A DNA stretch of 64,000 nt from Megalobrama amblycephala (lineage: Eukaryota > Chordata > Actinopteri > Cypriniformes > Xenocyprididae): NCBI RefSeq assembly GCF_018812025.1, contig NC_063054.1, forward strand, positions 11,801,667 to 11,865,666, written 5' to 3'. The notes below the pieces were generated by a model. That model saw only the letters and a program-made list of their open reading frames with translations, was not told the origin of the DNA and made no database searches. Shown here piece after piece: positions 11,468 to 22,892 of the stretch; position 1 is the stretch's first letter, and each line of letters starts with the position of its first letter. A program made the position numbers and the translations under genes.

Positions 11468-11745
11468 TCCTGACCCGCCATGGCTGCCCGCTGCACCTGA
11501 CCCGCCATGGCTGCCCGCTGCACCTGACCCGCCATGTATGCCCGCTGCATGTCTGCCCGCTGCACCTGACCCGCCATGGCTGCCTTCAGCCCCTGACCCG
11601 CCATGGCTGCCTTCAGCTCCTGACCCGCCATGGCTGCCTTCAGCCCCTGACCCGCCATGGCTGCCCGCTGCACCTGACCCGCCATGGCTGCCTTCAGCTC
11701 CTGACCCGCCATGGCTGCCTTCAGCCCCTGATCCGCCATGGCTTT
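11468..11745 (+). repeat. 27-bp tandem repeat, about 10 copies (PDPPWLPAA/PSA)
   Basis: Units of cctgacccgccatggctgcc plus seven variable bases. The third unit is irregular and carries an extra partial unit. Encoded in a different frame from the preceding arrays. Confidence 0.9.
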
Positions 11746-11878
11746 TGAACCTGCCCTGGAGACCTCCACTCCAGTTTGCTCCTACCCCTGCACCAGCTTG
11801 AGGTCTCCAGGGCGCCCGCCCCCTCCCGGTTGTTTCATCTACGGCGCGAGGACGCGCCTACCGGGAGGGGGGGGGTAA

Positions 11879-12159
11879 TGTCACAGTACCCTTGTTTCCC
11901 TGGACTTCAATTCCCAAGATCCTCCTGTTCTCCACACCTGCACTCACTTCCCTCGTCAGCTCCTCATCAGCACTCATCACCTGCACCTGGACTCTATTGT
12001 TAGCACTCCTATATAATGCACTCACTCCCTGCACTCCTTGTCCGTTCTCTGTTTATGTTAAGTGTATGTTTGGTTACTCCTTGCCCGTGTTGATTAAAGT
12101 ATTGTCTATAACTGTGGAAATCCGTATCTGCCTCATCTCTACACCACCATACCGTAACA
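11879..12159 (+). repeat. 3' LTR (281 bp)
   Basis: Same sequence as 9283-9563. Preceded by the polypurine tract and followed by the target duplication cttac. Confidence 0.92.
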
Positions 12160-12481
12160 CTTACTGATTAGTTAAGCTTGTTTCTATAACAGTTAATAGA
12201 AGCAGCTGAAGTGTTAATGTAGTACTACTCATTAGCCCTGTATTACTTCCTGCATAGTTACTTATTTATGACGGACCATTATTCTAAAGTGTTACCGAAA
12301 ACCCTTAATTGCATATTCTTTGTTGCTGGGTAGACTTTGTCTGGGTTCATGAAAGAATAGAGGAGCAACCCAACTGTTGCAGATGTCTTTCAAAAACTCT
12401 TTGTCCATGATTTGAAAAAATCTAGCATCTTCCATGGATTGAGTAATCCTATGATCATTCACAGTGTAGGAAAAAACTAAA

Positions 12482-12769
12482 TGACCAGTTCAACATCAGA
12501 GGTGAGAAAGTGCAATCAAACAGTTTAATCAGAAACCTTCAGTTCAACAGAGGCAGACTGCCGAGTGCCGTAGCACGAAAACACTCACAGCTGGAAAACA
12601 GAAAACTAAATAACAGTCCACAGGTAGGCGTGAGCTGTAGCACGGTCTCAGAACTGGAGCGCCTCAGGCAGAAGATGGAGTTCACCATGGCAGGCAGCTG
12701 GAGAAAACCTGGCAGAGGGAGCCGAGGGCTCAGGAGGACTGGTCCTGGACTGTCATGGTCCTCATGACA
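12482..12769 (-). repeat. Putative LTR of a Gypsy element (3' side)
   Basis: On the minus strand it begins tgtcatgagg, right after a G-rich tract (complement of acccctctcc) that would be the polypurine tract, and ends ...aactggtca. An attaaactg polyadenylation-like block lies near its end. No second copy is recognisable at the other side of the pol remnant. Confidence 0.5.
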
Positions 12770-14890
12770 GTACCCCTCTCCAGAGGAGCGCCCCCTGGCG
12801 CTCCCGAGGAAGAAGACTGCACCTTTTGACCACAGACGTATCTGGGGGCTTTGACACTACGGCGATTGGCGGTGTGATGTGTTCTCTGTTTCAGCACAAA
12901 GCGGCTCTAACAGTTCTCCAGGTACGCTGGCAACGTCGAATGAATGCCTGGACTGAGGGGACAGAGGCCTCTTTCTCTTGGGAGGAGAACAGAGGCGGCT
13001 GGTACCTGAGGCAAGACTGAAAGGGTGAAAGCCCTGTGGCTGACGAGGGAAGAGAATTATGTGCATATTCCACCCACGGCAATTGCTTGCTCCATGACGC
13101 GGGGTTACGAAAAGCCAGGTGCGGAAGCATGCGACCCAAAATCTGGTTTGTGCGTTCTGCCTGGCCATTAGTCTGAGGATGGAACCCTGGAACCCTGACA
13201 ACAAACTGGCCAAGGCACTGGTTTGACGTCAAAATTCCTTCCAAAACAATGACGCAAATTGTGGCCCCCTATCAGATACAATATCCGTAGGGAGACCATG
13301 CAAACGGAAAACGTGTTTGATAACCAACTGGGCCGTCTCCTATGCAGAGGGCAGTTTAGAGAGCGGAACAAAGTGGGTGGCTTTAGAAAAGCGGTCAACG
13401 ACAGTCAGTATGACTGTATTGTCAGCAGTGAAGGAAGCGGCGTCACGAAATCCATTGCGATATGCGACCAAGGGCGAGACGGAATAGGAAGAGGTCGAAG
13501 CAGCCCCATGGGAGGAGAACTACTCGACTGTGTCTGAGCACAAATGGCACAAGAAGCCACGAACTGAAACACATCCCGAGTAAGAGTGGGCCATCAAAAG
13601 CTTTGGCTAATGACCGCGAGAGTACCTCTTATTCCAGGATGGACTACTAATTTAGACGAATGCCCCCAGCAAAGGACTGCAGAATGGACGGACTTAGGGA
13701 TGAATAACGCATCTCGGGGGCATTGGCAAGGAAGAGAAACATTGGTCAACGCTGTCTTTACCTGCATCTCTATACCCCAGAGCACGCCCCCAACCACACA
13801 ACCTTCAGGTAGAATAGTCTCAGGGGTGGAGGCGCTCTCCAAGGTACCGAACTGGTGAGAGAGAGTGTCAGGCTTAGTATTCTTATCGCCGGGATGAAAA
13901 GAAATAGTGAAATTGAAACGTCCAAAAAAAAGTGACCAACGAGCCTGGAGCGCATTAAGCCTCTTTGCTGTCCAAATGTACTCTAGATTCTTGTGATCAG
14001 TCCACACTATAAACGGAATAGAGGTACCCTCTAACCAATGACACCCTTCTTCCAGGGCTAAACGAACGGCAAGGAGTTCACGATTGCCAATGTCATAATT
14101 TCACTTGGCCGGCGAGAGTCGTCTGGAGAAATAGGCACAAGGATGAACCTTCTCATCAAGCAGCGAGTGCTGAGAAAGCACTGACAGCCACACCGGAGGC
14201 ATCAACCTCGACGATAAATTGCCTCTCGGGGTCAGGAGTAATTAGTATGGGGGCTGTGGTAAACAGCTCCTTGAGTTTGTTGAATGCGAGTTGTGCGGAT
14301 TCGGACCAAACAAAACGAGTCTTGGACGAGGTGAGAGCTGTCAGCGGAGCAGCTACACAACTGAAATATGAGATAAACTGATAATAAAAGTTTGCAAACC
14401 CCAAAAATCCTTAGAGTGCAACACGGGAGTCGGTAACGGGCCATTCAATGATAGCACGCACCTTGGCTGGGTCCATACTGATACCATCAGCAGACACAAC
14501 CGAGCCAAGGAACGTTACAGATGGAACAATGAAAAGCACATTTTTCAGACTTTACAAAGAGGTGGTTCTCTAACAGGCGCTGCAGGACACGGCAAACATG
14601 CTGGACATGCACCTGGAGAGAGGGCGAGAAAATCAGGATGTCATCTAAATAGACGAAAACAAAGATGTTGAGCATGTCTCTCAAGACGTCGTTTACTAGG
14701 GCTTGAAAAACAGCCGGTGTGTTGACTAGGCCAAATGGAAGAACCCGATATTCAAAGTGCCCTAAGGGGGTATTAAACACCGTCTTCCATTCGTCGCCCT
14801 CCTTTTTTCGAACTAGATGGTAAGCGTTACGGAGATCTAGCTTTGTGAAAATCTGGCACTCCAGACAAATCACCAGGCTCCTCCTGAAAA
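12770..14890 (-). pseudogene. Gypsy (Ty3-type) pol remnant
   Basis: Minus-strand pieces in correct pol order. RT lies at 14487-14860 ([14 protein letters not shown] and catalytic box YLDDIL). The connection and RNase H start lie at 14156-14404 (FIVEVDASG), RNase H continues at about 13900-14007 (WTDHKNLEYIW), and integrase covers about 12891-13600 (DRFSK and SDRGPQF-like blocks near 13400-13260, then GFHPQTNGQAERTNQ). Each piece is in a different frame with stops between, so the gene is dead. Gag, protease and the N-terminus of RT are missing: RT is joined directly to unrelated or LTR-like sequence near 14890. Role if intact: copying and integrating an LTR retrotransposon. Confidence 0.88.
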
Positions 14891-15142
14891 ACAGAAACAG
14901 AAGAGACAGCAGGAATAGCAGACATAAGACAATGGACATGACACAACAGTTTCAAGTCCACGAGAGCACAAGTACAGACAAGTACGCATATTGAGAAACG
15001 GCCCAAGACAATCAGAAAGGAAGCGCGACAGGTGCGCAAGCAATCAGCGCGAACGCTGAGAGAAATGAGACACAGCTGAAGCCAACTTAAAAAAGGGGGA
15101 GAAAGAAGAAAATGAGGAACAAATCAAACCTGGCTCATGACA
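14885..15142 (-). repeat. Possible 5' LTR remnant
   Basis: Read on the minus strand this begins tgtcatgagcc at 15142, like the LTR start at 12769, and runs into RT. The rest does not match 12482-12769. The 5-base flanks (ctaac here, ctaaa at 12477) agree at four of five positions, which is weak support for one element. Uncertain. Confidence 0.3.
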
Positions 15143-16434
15143 CTAACAGAATAGATTCCTCATAAATGGCTGCTAGAAGTTGTTGCCATTGTGGATTAAC
15201 ATTTAACTTCTCTTTTACTTTGATTTGACTGTAGCAAGAACGACAAAGTAGATGTTAAGTTTGGCAGTACAGTCATTGTTATAATCATTATTTAATACAT
15301 TAGTGATTAGTTTTGATACATACAGTATGCTTACATTCATACAGTAGCAATACCAATGTTAATAACTATAAGTGAAGAAATATTACCATTTTGTCACTCA
15401 AATGTGATATATTTTGTTAAATGTCAGTGAAATTACTTGACATACCCAGGTTTGAGGTGCTCACTTTTGTGTGTCACTCAGGTTAGATGATGGATACTTT
15501 GCCTACACATCACTTCCTAACCCTTTCTGTTAATTTGGCTACATCACTCTACGGTAGTGATGGTAGAAATGGAGCTTTTCAAAACTCTGAATCAACTGAC
15601 ATAACTGCTTTGCAAAAATGATTCGCTATTTTCCTCAGAGGCAGGGCCTCAAATTTAAAAAAGGTGCATGTATCACTGTAATTTATATATGTGTATAGGC
15701 CTGTTATTTATACAAGTTAGTTCTGTTTCTCAGATCTGATTGGCTGAGAGTTTTTTCCAGCCATGCGATATTCTACTAAGATAACGTGGTAATCGTTTTT
15801 CAATGTGTATCACTCTGCTTGTTTCTGCATTTCTCACAGCAAGTGAAAATGACAGATTGGAGGTATTGAGAAAGCTGTCCGTTAGTGATTGTGATTTCGA
15901 CTTCAGTAAAAGTTACATTATTATGCCATTAGATGGCAGCAAACACTGGACATCGTTTTTATTATAAAAAACACCTTATAAGACGCAACCAACTATGGAT
16001 TAACTAGCACTGTCATGGGAAATCCCCTTAACTGTTAAAAGGATACTTAGACAAAGATATTGCTTTTCTCAGTAGACATTAAAACTGATTTTTATTATGA
16101 ATATAAGATTGACCTGAAGAATAAATGCTATATCAGATGCAGGTAATACACTTGCTTAGTCTATCTTTCTCGCATAATACTCTACTCTACAAAATACAAT
16201 AAGCTTCAATGAAGCAACTCAGTGTTCCTTCTTTGCTAGTTCTAAAGTAACATTTTAGAATTAGTAACGGAGGCTTGGGCTCATATATTAAACTATCAAC
16301 TTGAGATTTGAATCCATGGTGGAAGGAAGCAGCTCTGCACAAAAGATGGTTTTTAAAGGCACTCCATTGATATTTCTTATTTATTTACACACTTGTGCCA
16401 TCGAACTCTTGTATAAAATCAGTATCACACGTGT
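15143..16434. other. Unassigned AT-rich stretch
   Basis: About 1.3 kb with no convincing coding frame. It contains ctgattggctgagag-type motifs near 15737 common in fish repeats, but no termini that I can pair. Confidence 0.45.
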
Positions 16435-17060
16435 ATAGTTGTGCGATAATGCTCTATATCAGCATGCTATATCAGAATATCAGCAATCTATCAGCTGTGC
16501 TGATATAGAGCCATATCACACTTATACTCGTATGATATTTCAAAGTCACAGTTACTATAGTTACTATACTATAGTTACTATGGTCTCAGCCTCAGACTAT
16601 AGTAATAGTAACTGTGTCACACCCACGGACCGTTGGCTGAACGTCTGATGCATATGGCACACTTAACTGGAAACACTTCAGGATTTTCAAAGACGTCATC
16701 TGGTTGGTTGAATTCTACAGGATGTCAGGGAGACGTGTGTGTCGCGTTCTTTAACAGTCCGCTTGAAAACGTTTGCTGTAACGCCAAACCCTCTAGTGGA
16801 AGAAGAATGCCGTCGTGCACAACATTCTTGAATGAATAATTTATTAGATGCATGCCGGTCTTTTATTGTAGGAACATCGACATTACATTTTCATGCCCCT
16901 AAACATGACAAACAAAACAAACTGTGATTGGTTGCGTTACATGTCAGTCAAATGTCCTTTTGGGCGGTCTTTGGCCAATGAAAGTTACGATAGAGTCCAG
17001 ACCTTCTGCTGTCAGTCTGAAGGTCTGGCTATGCGAGACTGCAGTTACTATAACCTTTCT
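16435..17060. repeat. Palindrome-rich segment, probable MITE remnants
   Basis: Two hairpins are visible. Bases 16439-16462 pair imperfectly with 16498-16521 (ctctatatcagca / tgctgatatagag). Bases 16549-16567 pair with 16598-16614 (cacagttacta / tagtaactgtg). At 16999-17035 gaccttc and gaaggtc form another short hairpin. Two short plus-strand frames here lack any recognised domain. Likely non-autonomous DNA transposon fragments. Confidence 0.45.
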
Positions 17061-17087
17061 ACTGACTCTGAAAAACACAAGGAGAAA

Positions 17088-20000
17088 ATGCATGAACATG
17101 CCATTGTCCTGCTCAAGGTCCAATGCCCTGCATAGTTTAGATCCACCTTGATAATGACAGAAGAGAGAAAGATGTAATTTTTACTGTTACTCCCATAGCT
17201 GCTGTATTAGAAACACCCTCACAGCAGCATTAACTAGTTTTTTGTAATTTCATGCAAAGGTAATATAATACTAAATATAGTGTTATAAATGTACCTACGT
17301 TTAAAAAAAATGAAAATATAAAAAACTTTGCAGGATTTACGATATTGATGACCATTAAAACGCGTCATCACAGTTTGTGAAAAGGGTCTACTGGTGGCAA
17401 TATAACCCTAACCATAAATCCATGTTGACCAATCAGAAGCCTGGAAAAAAGGCTATTACCGGTTCCGTTCTGACATCACAAGCCAAAATCTCCAGTTTCA
17501 CTGTCCACACCAGGCCTTTTCAACCTTTATCAACCCTTAAGGGGGGCGCGAGCACCTGTTAAAGGTGCTGTAAGTAGAATTTGAACTAAGCTGTTGGACA
17601 TTGTTGATATTTGAAATCAACCCAAACAAACAACCCTTCTCTTCATTGCTCCGCCTCCAAAACTCACCCTCCAATCCTAACCACCCTGCTCTGAGTCGGT
17701 CTCAAACCCCGGCCCGATTGCTGCTGGCATGAGAGGCGAGTGCACTAACAATGACGCTAAACACCACATTCTTTAACGTTCGTCAGTGTGCAGTGGTTTA
17801 CCTGCAACTCTCACTATCTGGCCACTGTTACACATACAATGCGAGAGTGGATGTCTGTTTATCACAGCTGACATGCAACAAAATGCTTCACCAAAAATAA
17901 AGCGCAGTTGATGAATGAACGACAAGGAAGCACAAAAAATTAACATACAGTACACAAGAGTAAATACAAAGTGTTCATTGTTAGTCGCAAACAGCACAGC
18001 GGCTCTAGACCATCAAAACCCAGTGTTACTCACATGAGCGGGATCAAAACAGCCTCAGCGTCTGTTTTCAGGCCTTCCCACTTAGCTCTCTCCAGTGCTG
18101 GAAAGCTTTTCTAATATAAACGCGGGTCTTAAAGCGTTTTTCCCAGGCATAAACCTTCATTCCAGTGATATTCTTTTGAGTTATTTTGTATTGTGTCCCA
18201 TTTCTCGTTCTACAGTTTTTTTTTTTCTTATTTTCAAATCTCCCTCTTGCTCGTTCTCCCTCCTCAACTGTCATATGACCCCCTAATGCTGGTTAGACAT
18301 TTGTTGTTGGTATCGGCCCGACTAACTTCCAGTGTATTTGAAATACTACTGAGTCCCCCTTTCATTTAGAAGCATACACTCGAGTGAAACAGCTGTAAAT
18401 GTGAGATTTTCCTAGCAAATATTTAGTCATTTACTAGAGGGGGCAATTTGACTATTATCCAGCTAATCGTTGGCTATGGTTACAACAGGTTTGGTGCAAC
18501 TGAATTTGAGCAAAAATAACTAAAAACAAAATGGACTGGTGATAAAGAATACCAGAGATAATAAAAAAACTAAGGTTAAACGAATGAAAAACAAGCTTAG
18601 CCATCACTCTAAAGTCTGTAAGCAGTTTATATTTTGATATGCATATGCATGAACATGCCATTGTCCTGCTCAAGGTCCAATGCCCTGCATAGTTTAGATC
18701 CACCTTGATAATGACAGAAGAGAGAAAGATGTAATTTTTACTGTTACTCCCATAGCTGCTGTATTAGAAACACCCTCACAGCAGCATTAACTAGTTTTTT
18801 TGTAATTTCATGCAAAGGTAATATAATACTAAATATAGTGTTATAAATGTACCTACGTTTAAAAAAAAATGAAAATATAAAAAACTTTGCAGGATTTACG
18901 ATATTGATGACCATTAAAACGCGTCATCACAGTTTGTGAAAAGGGTCTACTGGTGGCAATATAACCCTAACCATAAATCCATGTTGACCAATCAGAAGCC
19001 TGGAAAAAAGGCTATTACCGGTTCCGTTCTGACATCACAAGCCAAAATCTCCAGTTTCACTGTCCACACCAGGCCTTTTCAACCTTTATCAACCCTTAAG
19101 GGGGACGCGAGCACCTGTTAAAGGTGCTGTAAGTAGAATTTGAACTAAGCTATTGGACATTGTTGATATTTGAAATCAACCCAAACAAACAACCCCTCTC
19201 TTCATTGCTCCGCCTCCAAAACTCACCCTCCAATCCTAACCACCCTGCTCTGAGTCGGTCTCAAACCCCGGCCCGATTGCTGCTGGCATGAGAGGCGAGT
19301 GCTCTAACAATGACGCTAAACACCACATTCTTTAACGTTCGTCAGTGTGCAGTGGTTTACCTGCAACTCTCACTATCTGGCCACTGTTACACATGCAATG
19401 CGAGAGTGGATGTCTGTTTATCACAGCTGACACGCAACAAAATGCTTCACCAAAAATAAAGCGCAGTTGATGAATGAACGACAAGGAAGCACAAAAAATT
19501 AACATACAGTACACAAGAGTAAATACAAAGTGTTCATTGTTAGTCGCAAACAGCACAGCGGCTCTAGACCATCAAAACCCAGTGTTACTCACATGAGCGG
19601 GATCAAAACAGCCTCAGCGTCTGTTTTCAGGCCTTCCCACTTAGCTCTCTCCAGTGCTGGAAAGCTTTTCTAATATAAACGCGGGTCTTAAAGCGTTTTT
19701 CCCAGGCATAAACCTTCATTCCAGTGATATTCTTTTGAGTTATTTTGTATTGTGTCCCATTTCTCGTTCTACAGTTTTTTTTTTTTCTTATTTTCAAATC
19801 TCCCTCTTGCTCGTTCTCCCTCCTCAACTGTCATACGCCCCCTAATGCTGGTTAGACATTTGTTGTTGGTATCGGCCCGACTAACTTCCAGTGTATTTGA
19901 AATACTACTGAGTCCCCCTTTCATTTAGAAGCATACACTCGAGTGAAACAGCTGTAAATGTGAGATTTTCCTAGCAAATATTTAGTCATTTACTAGAGGG

Positions 20001-20929
20001 GGCAATTTGACTATTATCCAGCTAATCGTTGGCTATGGTTACAACAGGTTTGGTGCAACTGAATTTGAGCAAAAATAACTAAAAACAAAATGGACTGGTG
20101 ATAAAGAATACCAGAGATAATAAAAAAACTAAGGTTAAACGAATGAAAAACAAGCTTAGCCATCACTCTAAAGTCTGTAAGCAGTTTATATTTTGATATG
20201 CATATGCATGAACATGCCATTGTCCTGCTCAAGGTCCAATGCCCTGCATAGTTTAGATCCACCTTGATAATGACAGAAGAGAGAAAGATGTAATTTTTAC
20301 TGTTACTCCCATAGCTGCTGTATTAGAAACACCCTCACAGCAGCATTAACTAGTTTTTTTGTAATTTCATGCAAAGGTAATATAATACTAAATATAGTGT
20401 TATAAATGTACCTACGTTTAAAAAAAAATGAAAATATAAAAAACTTTGCAGGATTTACGATATTGATGACCATTAAAACGCGTCATCACAGTTTGTGAAA
20501 AGGGTCTACTGGTGGCAATATAACCCTAACCATAAATCCATGTTGACCAATCAGAAGCCTGGAAAAAAGGCTATTACCGGTTCCGTTCTGACATCACAAG
20601 CCAAAATCTCCAGTTTCACTGTCCACACCAGGCCTTTTCAACCTTTATCAACCCTTAAGGGGGACGCGAGCACCTGTTAAAGGTGCTGTAAGTAGAATTT
20701 GAACTAAGCTATTGGACATTGTTGATATTTGAAATCAACCCAAACAAACAACCCCTCTCTTCATTGCTCCGCCTCCAAAACTCACCCTCCAATCCTAACC
20801 ACCCTGCTCTGAGTCGGTCTCAAACCCCGGCCCGATTGCTGCTGGCATGAGAGGCGAGTGCACTAACAATGACGCTAAACACCACATTCTTTAACGTTCG
20901 TCAGTGTGCAGTGGTTTACCTGCAACTCT
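17088..20929. repeat. 1.56-kb head-to-tail tandem duplication, about 2.46 copies
   Basis: Copies start at 17088, 18648 and 20207 (spacing about 1,559). The third stops at 20929, after 723 bases. Copies differ by scattered substitutions and one- or two-base indels, so the duplication is young. The unit begins at catgaacatg, which immediately follows another catatg at the second junction. The unit is non-coding: small frames recur in all copies only because the DNA is duplicated. Confidence 0.95.
17698..17759 (-). repeat. tRNA-like SINE head, three tandem-borne copies
   Basis: On the minus strand, ttagtgcactcgcctctcat followed by ccggggtttgagacc resembles the A box and B box of a tRNA-type RNA polymerase III promoter. 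Equivalent copies lie at 19257-19318 and 20816-20877 inside the tandem units. No foldable acceptor stem, so it is read as a tRNA-derived SINE, not a tRNA gene. Confidence 0.4.
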
Positions 20930-22892
20930 TTATAGTTTATATTTTTAATGTTTCAGTTTTAGCTAATACCCTGTCTACACCAGGCGCGAGTGGCGCAATG
21001 CAACACAAATTGTAAAAATGTGCCTCTACCTACATTTTTCTAAACTCCAAAAATTACAAACTTACTGTGGTTTACTGAGGCAGTAAAATAAAGTAAAATA
21101 CCAACAACTTTGATTCCTTTTCACTAAAATTATGATTACAGTGACAAAATATTGATTAATAATGACTTATTTACAATACTATGTTGTGACCTCAAAACAC
21201 TTAGTGCCACATAGTGCATGATTTGCAAACTTGTACATTTTGACATTTGAACTTATGACATAACCAGCTCCATATGTTTGGCTTTTCTGTTGTAATAAGC
21301 TTGCTTTATCGCTTACCTGGTACAGCATTGCACTTGTGGAGCGCTTGGGTACGAGTCACCTGAAACATGGGTCATGATAAAAGAGCTTCTAGAAGCAGCT
21401 AAAATGGCATGGTTGCTTCAGCAAATACATCTTTATCTCACAATTGCTTTTGTTAACACTATTGTTTAGGTTTAGGGTCAGGTTTAGTGTAGGCGTTACA
21501 TTAGGCCGGACATTTCATTCCCAAACTGCTGCGAAATGTAAAACAACCAACATAATAAAACGTTGTCAGATTCACATCTGTTTCTGATGAAACCGAACTT
21601 GCTTTTTGCGCCACTCACTGGGCACTGAAAGTTGCACAAAACATGCGAGAAGCAACGCAATATCATTTTGAACAAATGTCAGCCCATATAAGTTGTTCCA
21701 ATGAGCAAGGGGTGACAAAAATGATTTGAGATCAATTAAAACCATATATTAGAAACATTCAGGGTTCACCAGATTAACACCACCTCTCACCATAAAAATT
21801 CTTAAACATTTTGAAAACAGTATTACATTGCAAAGATTTGTTTGCTGAAATCAAGTGCCTTGCCCAGTTTGATACTCGCTCTGAATCACAGATTTAAATG
21901 AAATATTAATAATTTATTTATTTATTTATGCTTTATGAAGTAGTGTTTCATCACTACTTGTGTTTTGTGTTTTCATTACTACCCATCAGAAAATCTTCCT
22001 AGAAAATGCTAGAAAATTAATCTAACTATTTTTGTTTGGACCATTTTGACACAATCAACTAGTCTGCAGTATTGTTTTTAGGCAGTTTTGGAGAAAACAG
22101 ATATCATTGCCACAGAGCTGACCTTGACCTTCAAACACAATCTGGCTTTGAATAACAACCCCCCTCTTGCAACACCAGGAATGTAAAAGGCTGCCAGTGT
22201 TGACCTTTGGCCCTGTTTCTTAACTGAACCCACATCTCTAAATAACCCCTTGACCCATGGAGTCTGTTCAGGTTGCCTAAGTAACCTATGAGTGACAGTT
22301 CCATGTTCTTTATGCATGCAGAGTGAGGGAGGCACATTCCCCTTTGTGGATGGACACTAATAAAAAAAATCATGGGCTCTTGAGCATTATCTGCTTGGAG
22401 CCTAATAAGCAATGTACAGGTGTTTACCTTTTAGTTTATTTCTTAAAGATAATATGAATCAAATTTTGAAAGCTTTTGCTGGTGATCAGCAATACAAGAC
22501 TTTTTTTTTTTTTTAACTACATACATTATTTACACTTTTTAACAATTACTAACAAGCATTTACCTTTACTTACAATACCCTTTCTAAACTCTTAACACAG
22601 AAACACACCCACACAACTAACTTATCAAAACACAGCAAACCTGACAAAATAGCTAATCATTCTGTCAAAATACTAGCACATTTTCTATCCAACGACTGTC
22701 AAAACATTAAACAGTTGATGGCATTACAAAAATGCATTTGAATAATTTTCAATAAAAAAAATAATAATAATAATTTTCCTTTTACTGTAATCCACTCTAC
22801 ATTTTTGTTTGAGCGTCGAATGTGTGCATTTTTGGCAACACAGTCTAAAAGTGATCAGTCACCATTACTTTATAAAATGTACAGTAGTAAAA
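20930..22892. other. Unassigned stretch
   Basis: About 2 kb without a recognised gene. Contains a gtttagggtcaggtttag-like run near 21470 and AT-rich low-complexity tracts. The frames at 22078-22412 (minus) have no domain that I recognise. Confidence 0.45.

Larger units (their letters stand above)
9615..11801 (+). pseudogene. Gag-related, proline-rich tandem-repeat protein, frame-shifted
   Basis: The start at 9615 follows an A-run (9597-9613). The first ~100 residues contain a helical block (SLERYVEEFVELAYVSDW) followed by LFLDGLDDDTIRF, which looks like the core of a Ty3/Gypsy-type gag. The reading then moves to another frame (continuous 9908-11473): a basic KRRRRKK patch at about 10055, five APVSPEP repeats, fifteen EPSSPVSA repeats, ten EQAAPVSA(A/S) repeats and a Pro/Ser-rich stretch. 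The last part, ten PDPPWLP(A/S)A repeats, is in a third frame (11019-11801). No enzyme motifs. Similar proline-rich proteins sit in non-autonomous LTR elements of cyprinids, as I recall. The two shifts mean either recent frameshifts or several frames tolerated because repeat lengths are multiples of three. Packaging function is inferred, not shown. Confidence 0.6.
9283..12159 (+). mobile_element. Non-autonomous LTR retrotransposon, recent insertion
   Basis: 2,877 bp, flanked by a perfect 5-bp duplication cttac (9278-9282 and 12160-12164). Two 281-bp LTRs read the same base for base by eye. A polypurine tract (gggaggggggggg, 11863-11875) precedes the 3' LTR. The interior has a gag-like start and a long proline-rich repetitive frame but no protease, RT, RNase H or integrase, so it depends on a helper, probably a Gypsy element. 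The primer-binding site is not obvious: the interior starts gaagaacggacccaag. Confidence 0.9.
8774..12296. mobile_element. Non-autonomous hAT-type palindromic element, split by an LTR element
   Basis: Terminal inverted repeats: gtaacactttagaataatgg at the left and its complement at 12272-12295. The flanks carry an 8-bp direct repeat gaaaaccc (8766-8773 and 12297-12304), the duplication length typical of hAT transposons. Excluding the LTR insertion the element is about 641 bp and strongly self-complementary, like the palindromic Angel-type repeats of teleosts. No transposase. Confidence 0.8.

Noticed and set aside
12482..15142. Complete Gypsy element with matching LTRs
   Set aside because: The two presumed LTR regions do not resemble each other and flanks agree at only four of five bases.
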